DNA of 18,699 nucleotides. Origin: JBFMAE01 sp040756085 (GTDB lineage: Bacteria > Desulfobacterota > BSN033 > UBA1163). This document shows, one piece after another, positions 14,380 to 18,699 of the stretch. The stretch lies in the NCBI GenBank assembly GCA_040756085.1, contig JBFMAE010000128.1:1-18699 (forward strand), read 5' to 3'. The notes below the pieces were generated by a model. That model was not told the DNA's origin and ran no database searches. It saw only the letters and a list, made by a program, of their open reading frames with translations. Within the stretch, counting starts at the first letter, position 1, and the number at the start of each line of letters is the position of its first letter. Both the position numbers and the translations under genes were made by a program.

Positions 14380-15036
14380 TTAATTCTTCACCTTTTTTCG
14401 CTCACCAAGTAATTGACGGACTTCCCTTTTTATTTCCTCTTGTCGAGCTAACCTTTTTTCATGATGACCCTTAAATTCTTCGAGCATTTTTTTTAAATCT
14501 TTTATTCGAAGATCTCTTCCTTTTGCTAAAAGTCCCTTAAGTTTTGATGCTAATACCTTTTGCTCTTTTCTAAATTCTTTTAGTTTGGAAATGACCTCAT
14601 CTCTTCTTCCATTCTGTTTGGTAAGGATATCTTTAATCATCCCTTGAAATTCTTTGACCCTTTGGGCTTCGCCTCTGATAAGAGAATCCTTGAATTTCTC
14701 CAAGTTTTTTCTTAAATCCCGCGCCATTTCTTTCTGCTCATTCAGGTAATTGTTTAACAAATTTCTTACCTCTTTTTCTCTCCCATTTTGAGTTAAAATA
14801 ATTCCCCCCATCATATTGTCAAAATCTTTCCTCCTTAGAGACTTATTTTGGGCAAGATTCTCTCTTAATTCTGAATTCAACTTTTCCCGTTCTTGTTTTG
14901 TATCAATTAGAGTATCTTGAAAACCTTGGAGGATTTGATGGGTGGTATCAAAGAGAGTTCCAATATTTTGGATTCTATTCTCATAAGAGGATACGATATG
15001 TTCAACAATATTCGTCATATCTTCTGCTAAGAGCAT
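14380..15036 (-). CDS. Repeat-containing coiled-coil protein, candidate GvpC-like shell protein
   Basis: 218 residues, nearly all helical and highly charged. After an N-terminal block (IVEHIVSSYENRIQNIGTLF, DTTHQILQGF) shared with the protein at 13480, there are about three internal repeats of 50-58 residues starting near 57, 108 and 166: L-R-x-N-L...R-x-K-D/E-F-x-x-M...Q-N-G-R...E-V...L. GvpC proteins that strengthen the vesicle shell are also small helical repeat proteins, though the repeat unit here is longer than the 33 residues of cyanobacterial GvpC. It is the first gene after gvpA. A start at Met7 is possible, but GGGGGA lies upstream of the first ATG. Confidence 0.86.
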   Translation of the reverse strand: MLLAEDMTNIVEHIVSSYENRIQNIGTLFDTTHQILQGFQDTLIDTKQEREKLNSELRENLAQNKSLRRKDFDNMMGGIILTQNGREKEVRNLLNNYLNEQKEMARDLRKNLEKFKDSLIRGEAQRVKEFQGMIKDILTKQNGRRDEVISKLKEFRKEQKVLASKLKGLLAKGRDLRIKDLKKMLEEFKGHHEKRLARQEEIKREVRQLLGERKKVKN

Positions 15037-15145
15037 TCGCTTTGTTTCCCCCTTTCACTCTTAAGGAGGAATTTCTTGGCGAGGCATGCTTTGCAACCGC
15101 TAAATTCTTCGGTTCTAAGGATGGCCCGGCAAGAACTCCTTTTCG

Positions 15146-15172
15146 CCTGTTAGAAATGAAATTTCTAACAGG
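15146..15172 (-). terminator. Strong hairpin after gvpA (attenuator or processing site)
   Basis: Arms CCTGTTAGAAAT and ATTTCTAACAGG pair perfectly over 12 bases with a 3-base loop. It lies about 35 bases past the gvpA stop and before the next gene. No strong T-run follows, so partial termination or transcript protection is more likely than full termination. This would favour gvpA over downstream genes. Confidence 0.5.
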
Positions 15173-15189
15173 GTTGACCTTATCCTTGT

Positions 15190-15205
15190 CCCGATGAACA
15201 TCGGG
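15190..15205 (-). terminator. Small hairpin at the gvpA stop
   Basis: CCCGATG and CATCGGG flank a 2-base spacer directly behind the stop codon of gvpA. Together with the 15146-15172 hairpin it could protect the 3' end of a short gvpA message. Confidence 0.4.
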
Positions 15206-15207
15206 GC

Positions 15208-15414
15208 TTAGGCTGCTGTGGCAGTTAAACCAATTGCCTCAGCATACTTTAGGTAGGTCTCGACCGAGGCTGCCACGACTCTGGCTTCGATCGCGAGTAA
15301 TTCGATACCCACTAAGGAGACTCTTACCCAGGCATCAACGACGATGCCCTTATCCAGGATTCGGTCAATCACCTCAACCAAACTGGAAGACCCGATTGCC
15401 TTTTCCACTGCCAT
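15208..15414 (-). CDS. gvpA: Major gas vesicle shell protein GvpA
   Basis: 68 residues, the usual length. The family core is complete and nearly invariant: [20 protein letters not shown], then [17 protein letters not shown] and [14 protein letters not shown]. GvpA monomers form the ribbed hydrophobic wall of the vesicle. The ATG is preceded by AAAGGAGGTGA at ideal spacing, the best ribosome site in the window, which fits very high expression. It is the first gene after the sigma-54 promoter and the only typical gvpA copy. Confidence 0.98.
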   Translation of the reverse strand: MAVEKAIGSSSLVEVIDRILDKGIVVDAWVRVSLVGIELLAIEARVVAASVETYLKYAEAIGLTATAA

Positions 15415-15449
15415 ATCCTTTCACCTCCTTTCTCTCTGAATTTTTCATA

Positions 15450-15470
15450 GCGCAAAAGGGAAATTTGCGC
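15450..15470 (-). promoter_or_regulatory. Leader hairpin before the gvpA ribosome site
   Basis: GCGCAAA and TTTGCGC pair with a 7-base loop about 25 bases upstream of the gvpA Shine-Dalgarno. A stem at this place can stabilise the message or expose the ribosome site. Confidence 0.45.
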
Positions 15471-15525
15471 CAAGAAAGCGTTTTAGTTTAAAGGTAACAC
15501 TTTAGCTCTTTGAAAAAGGCTGTCT

Positions 15526-15602
15526 AATCCCCCTTCATCCCCCTTTGTCAAAAGGGGGAAACATTTCTCCTCCCTTTGTAAAAGGGAGGTGGGGAGGGAT
15601 TT
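15526..15602. repeat. CCCCC/GGGGG element in the gvpA leader
   Basis: Two consecutive palindromes, CCCCCTTTGTCAAAAGGGGG and CCTCCC-tttgtaaaa-GGGAGG, lie inside imperfect outer arms. The element sits between the sigma-54 promoter and gvpA, so it would be transcribed as two strong hairpins in the leader. Confidence 0.75.
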
Positions 15603-15657
15603 AGGAAGGTTATTTCAAACAGCTAAATTGATACGCTTAAAGACGTTTTAGAATTAA

Positions 15658-15672
15658 GCAAAAGCTGTGCCG
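15658..15672 (-). promoter_or_regulatory. Sigma-54 (-24/-12) promoter for gvpA
   Basis: On the minus strand CGGCAC-AGCTT-TTGC matches the consensus TGGCAC-N5-TTGC, with the GG and GC exactly 10 bases apart. Transcription would begin near base 15646, giving a leader of about 230 bases before gvpA. An NtrC-type activator gene with GAFTGA ends only about 120 bases upstream, which supports the call strongly. Confidence 0.85.
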
Positions 15673-15712
15673 CGAAAGAAGGATTATATTTTTATTTTCC
15701 TAAAGGAAGGAT

Positions 15713-15807
15713 TTTCCATATGAATCTGGAGAATAAGGAAGTTGTTGCTTATAGATTTTGAGAAGTGTTAGGGCAAGATTTCCATAATCTATGGAGTATT
15801 TTCCATA
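15713..15807 (-). promoter_or_regulatory. Candidate activator-binding sites (TTTCCATA boxes)
   Basis: The box TTTCCATA occurs three times: 15713-15720, 15779-15786 and 15800-15807. The middle one is half of a dyad, CCATA-atc-TATGG. The boxes lie about 40 to 135 bases upstream of the -24 element, the normal range for NtrC-family enhancer sites. The two rightmost overlap the end of the activator gene itself. Confidence 0.5.
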
Positions 15808-17198
15808 GAATCAATTCCATATTTAATATTATACTCCTTCATCTTGGAGAGGAGGGTTTTATAATCGATTTTGAGCATCTTTGAAGTCTTACTCTTATTT
15901 CCTGAGTTCTTGACGAGGGCCCGCTCAATCTCCCTCTTCTCCACTAAATAGATCGCTCTCCTTGTTATCTCCTTTAAAGGCATCTCTTCTTTTGCGTTTA
16001 CTTCGGGTATGATGGGTTGATAAAAAGGGGAAGTAATATCAAAGATCAGATGAGAAGGTTCTATCAAATCTTCCGCTAAGAGGACAGCCCTTTTGATGAC
16101 ATTTTTTAACTCCCTGACATTGCCTGGCCAGGGATGATTGAGGAGTATTTCCAATGAATCTTTCTTTAAGCCTTTAACGCTTTTTTCGAGTTCAATGTTT
16201 CCTTCATTAATAAATTCCTTTGCCAAAAAGGGGATATCCTCTTTCCTTCTCCTTAAAGGGGGTAATTCAATTTTGAATTCATTCAATCGGTAGTAGAGGT
16301 CAGATCGAAATCTCCTTTCTTTTACCAGCTGCAATAAAGGGATGTTGGAGGCAACGATGATCCTGACATCTACGGAGGAAGCATGTTTCCCTCCCAATTT
16401 CTGAATTCTTCTCTCTTGGATCATTCGAAGTAGTTTATTTTGGACATGGTAAGGAAGATTGCCTATCTCGTCTAAGAAGATTGTCCCATTGTTGGCAAGT
16501 TCAAATTGCCCTTTTTTCTCCCTATCCGCTCCAGTAAATGCGCCTCTTTCATAACCGAAAAGTTCGCTCTCGATCAGTGTATCAGGAATGGCTCCGCAAT
16601 CCACTGCTATAAATAAATGATCTCCCCTTAAACTTGCCCTGTGGATGGCATTGGCTACGATCTCCTTTCCGGTTCCACTCTCACCCTCGATCAGGACAGT
16701 GAAATTGGTGGAAGCCACTTTATTTATCCTTTCAAAAACTTTTTTGATCTCCGAACCGGTGCCCATGATCGATTCCAAATCAAGCTCCTTCTTTAACTCG
16801 GTTTTCAGTTGAAGGACTTCTTGTTGTAGCTTTTGGCTTTCCAGCGCCCTTTTAATCGTGAGACGCAAACGTTCATTCTCAAAAGGCTTGGTGAGGTAAT
16901 CATAGGCTCCTAATTTTATTGCCTCAACGGCCGATCCAATATTCCCATAGGCAGTCAATATAATGACCTGAGTTTCAAGTCTGGCCTCCTTGATTTTATT
17001 AAGTAACCCTATGCCATCCATTTCTCCGGGAATCCTGAGATCTAATAAGATTAAATCTGGTGTTAAATTTTTTTTAAAAAAATTCAAGGCATGGCCGCAA
17101 TCTTCAGCCTCATAAACAGTGTATCCATCCTCCTTTAAGATATTTGATAGAAGCCACCTCATATCCTTTTCATCATCCACGACAAGAATTCTGTTCAT
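15789..17198 (-). CDS. NtrC-family sigma-54-dependent response regulator
   Basis: 469 residues in three parts. Residues 1-120 are a receiver with D8/D9, phosphoacceptor D53, T82 and K104. Residues 145-385 are the AAA+ activator domain: Walker A GESGTGKE at 172-179, the sigma-54 contact loop GAFTGA at 219-224, Walker B TIFLDE at 239-244, and an RSDLYYRL motif. The C-terminal 50 residues hold a Fis-type helix-turn-helix (EIERALVKNSGNKSKTSKML). It should bind enhancer sites and open sigma-54 promoters; the promoter before gvpA is the obvious target. It overlaps the kinase gene by 4 bases, so they form a pair. Confidence 0.96.
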   Translation of the reverse strand: MNRILVVDDEKDMRWLLSNILKEDGYTVYEAEDCGHALNFFKKNLTPDLILLDLRIPGEMDGIGLLNKIKEARLETQVIILTAYGNIGSAVEAIKLGAYDYLTKPFENERLRLTIKRALESQKLQQEVLQLKTELKKELDLESIMGTGSEIKKVFERINKVASTNFTVLIEGESGTGKEIVANAIHRASLRGDHLFIAVDCGAIPDTLIESELFGYERGAFTGADREKKGQFELANNGTIFLDEIGNLPYHVQNKLLRMIQERRIQKLGGKHASSVDVRIIVASNIPLLQLVKERRFRSDLYYRLNEFKIELPPLRRRKEDIPFLAKEFINEGNIELEKSVKGLKKDSLEILLNHPWPGNVRELKNVIKRAVLLAEDLIEPSHLIFDITSPFYQPIIPEVNAKEEMPLKEITRRAIYLVEKREIERALVKNSGNKSKTSKMLKIDYKTLLSKMKEYNIKYGIDSMENTP

Positions 17199-18601
17199 TT
17201 TCTCCCCTTAAGACTCAGAACCCTATTTTGATTGACCGGGATGGTAATGGTCATTTTTGTCCCTTTTCCTTCTTCACTCTCAGGAATGATCCTGCCGTGG
17301 TGGTTGGTGATGATGCGATCTGTAATGGAGAGTCCTAACCCCGTTCCCTTCTCTTTGGTGGTAAAGTATGGATTGAAAATATTTGGCAGATATTCTTTTG
17401 GAATACCTTTGCCTGTATCTTTGATGATGATTTCTGCTGTTTGTTCCAAGGAGTTATAACTGGTGATAATGGAGATGGCCCCCCCTTTGGGCATCGCTTG
17501 CTTCGAATTCATAAGAAGGTTGAAAAAAGCCTGTTTTAAAGACTCCTTGTCACAGAGAATCTTGGGAAGATACCTATCGAAACGCCTTAAGATTCTTATC
17601 CTGTTTTTTGAAAAGTCAACCTTTATTAATCGATATACTTCTATTAAGATTTGATTAATATCATTCATTTTGAATTCAAGGAGTTTGGGTTTGGCGAAAT
17701 CGAGAAGATCAGAGATGATCTTATTGGCATTCTGGACGTTTCTATAAATAATTTCAAAATGTTTTTTTAATCCATTTTCAGCTCCAATCTTTTCAATACA
17801 ATATTGGGTTGCGGATCCAATGATCGCAAGGGGATTTCTTATCTGATGGGCAAGGCTTGTAGCCAGCTGACCTATTGCCGTCATTTTCTCCGATTGGATG
17901 ATCTGTTCTTCAATTCTTTTTTCATTCGTAATATCAGCAGATAGAAAGATAAAACCTGTAGGATTCTCTTTCTCATCGATCAAAGAAGAGAGAGTAATGG
18001 ATAAAATTCTCTCCTTTTCCGGTCTCTGATCAACGACTTTAACTTCATAGGGGTTGCTACTTAAGAAATTTTTTGCCATTACCTGCCATGGTTTTAAATC
18101 TGTGGCGAGAGATTTTTTGAGAAGGTTCTTTCCCAATAAAGTTTCTCTTGAAAGTCCAGAAAATACCTCCTGGACTTTATTACACATCAGAATCCGTCCT
18201 TCCTTGTCAACCACCATTGCTCCTAAGGAGAGACTTTCAATTAATTTTTCAAATAGCCTTTTAGTAAAAATTTCTCGTTTTATCAAGCGGAATATCCTTT
18301 GATCATCTTCAATTAGCTTGCCTTCAAGCATTTCTTTTTGTTCCTCAAGTATTATGTTTTTAAATTGGATTTCAGCAGTTAAATGTTTTTTCTCAAACTC
18401 CAATTTTTGCTTTTCCATGGCTTTTATAACAGCCTGAAGCAGAAGGCTTAGTTCTATGGGTTTCGTTAAATAATCATGAGCTCCAAATTTAAAAGATTGA
18501 ATTGCGGTCTCGATATTCCAATAGCCGGTAATCATGATCACTTCTGTAACTGGAGAGAAACTTTTAATTTTCGACCTTGTTCGAAAGTTACGTGATAGCA
18601 C
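17195..18601 (-). CDS. Sensor histidine kinase with a truncated N-terminal receiver and a PAS domain
   Basis: 468 residues from a GTG. Residues 1-62 are only the second half of a receiver: the Thr in MITGY and the Lys in YLTKPI are present, but the acidic pair and phosphoacceptor Asp are missing. A coiled linker leads to a PAS domain (about 118-230), then the phosphoacceptor motif SLAHQIRNPL (His252), and an ATPase domain with NLLMNSKQAM, DTGKGIP and GTGLGLS. No membrane segment is present, so it senses a cytoplasmic signal. An in-frame TGA lies about nine codons upstream of the GTG, and no frame of the remaining 98 bases encodes the lost half. The kinase part appears intact. Confidence 0.93.
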   Translation of the reverse strand: MLSRNFRTRSKIKSFSPVTEVIMITGYWNIETAIQSFKFGAHDYLTKPIELSLLLQAVIKAMEKQKLEFEKKHLTAEIQFKNIILEEQKEMLEGKLIEDDQRIFRLIKREIFTKRLFEKLIESLSLGAMVVDKEGRILMCNKVQEVFSGLSRETLLGKNLLKKSLATDLKPWQVMAKNFLSSNPYEVKVVDQRPEKERILSITLSSLIDEKENPTGFIFLSADITNEKRIEEQIIQSEKMTAIGQLATSLAHQIRNPLAIIGSATQYCIEKIGAENGLKKHFEIIYRNVQNANKIISDLLDFAKPKLLEFKMNDINQILIEVYRLIKVDFSKNRIRILRRFDRYLPKILCDKESLKQAFFNLLMNSKQAMPKGGAISIITSYNSLEQTAEIIIKDTGKGIPKEYLPNIFNPYFTTKEKGTGLGLSITDRIITNHHGRIIPESEEGKGTKMTITIPVNQNRVLSLKGRK

Positions 18602-18699
18602 CGGACCAATAACAAGTTGCTTGGATCAATATTAGCTTAATTTTAAGAAGACGTCTCTTTTTTTGCCATTGGAGGTTCCAAAGATCGGGCTTGAAGATT

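Noticed and set aside
14130..15602. Repeated palindromes considered as a CRISPR array
   Set aside because: Copies are few, far apart, of unequal length and without regular spacers; no cas gene is present.

Overview
The window is one long gas vesicle (gvp) gene cluster. Every supported gene lies on the minus strand, so it is read from right (base 18601) to left (base 156). The DNA is AT-rich, start sites carry good Shine-Dalgarno sequences, genes often overlap by a few bases, and control looks sigma-54/NtrC-like. Together with the dispersed palindromic repeats (CCCCC...GGGGG type and GTCATTCC...GGAATGAC type), this suggests a Gram-negative bacterium of the Desulfobacterota/Nitrospirota sort. 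The taxon is an inference only; no ribosomal or housekeeping marker is present.

Layout in transcription order. (1) 18601-15789: a sensor histidine kinase whose N-terminal receiver domain is cut short, overlapping by 4 bases an NtrC-type activator (receiver, AAA+ with GAFTGA, Fis helix). (2) 15790-15415: a control region with candidate activator-binding dyads, a well-matched -24/-12 promoter and a long structured leader. (3) 15414-13480: gvpA with a near-perfect ribosome binding site, then two related coiled-coil proteins that could act as GvpC-like shell proteins, with a small CxxC protein between them. (4) 13459-11830: an orphan DnaJ-type zinc-finger protein, a small zinc-ribbon protein, GvpN, and a 55-residue AbrB-like protein. 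(5) 11739-10480: a DUF559 nuclease gene flanked by repeats (probably an insertion), an unrecognised coiled-coil protein and a second orphan DnaJ-type zinc-finger protein. (6) 10449-6373: Hsp20 protein (GvpH-like), Cdc48-like double AAA ATPase, an unrecognised 206-residue protein, a second Hsp20 protein and a CheY-like receiver. (7) 6312-5284: a GvpF/L protein with a J-domain fused to its C-terminus. (8) 5178-4133: a small membrane coiled-coil protein, an unknown small protein and a membrane-anchored lytic transglycosylase. (9) 3955-156: GvpF/L carrying a translated repeat insertion, a repeat-broken small gene, GvpF/L, GvpG, GvpO, GvpF/L, and a GvpJ-GvpK fusion. The left edge holds what looks like the 5' end of a group II intron inserted beside a hairpin repeat.

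Reading the cluster together (inference): the two-component system probably switches on the sigma-54 promoter and makes large amounts of the shell protein GvpA. A hairpin after gvpA may keep downstream expression lower. GvpN, four GvpF/L proteins, GvpG, GvpO and GvpJ-K would nucleate and assemble the vesicle. The most unusual part is the chaperone set: a J-domain on a GvpF/L protein, two free DnaJ zinc-finger proteins, two Hsp20 proteins and a Cdc48-like unfoldase. It looks like a dedicated protein-handling line for the very hydrophobic, aggregation-prone GvpA.
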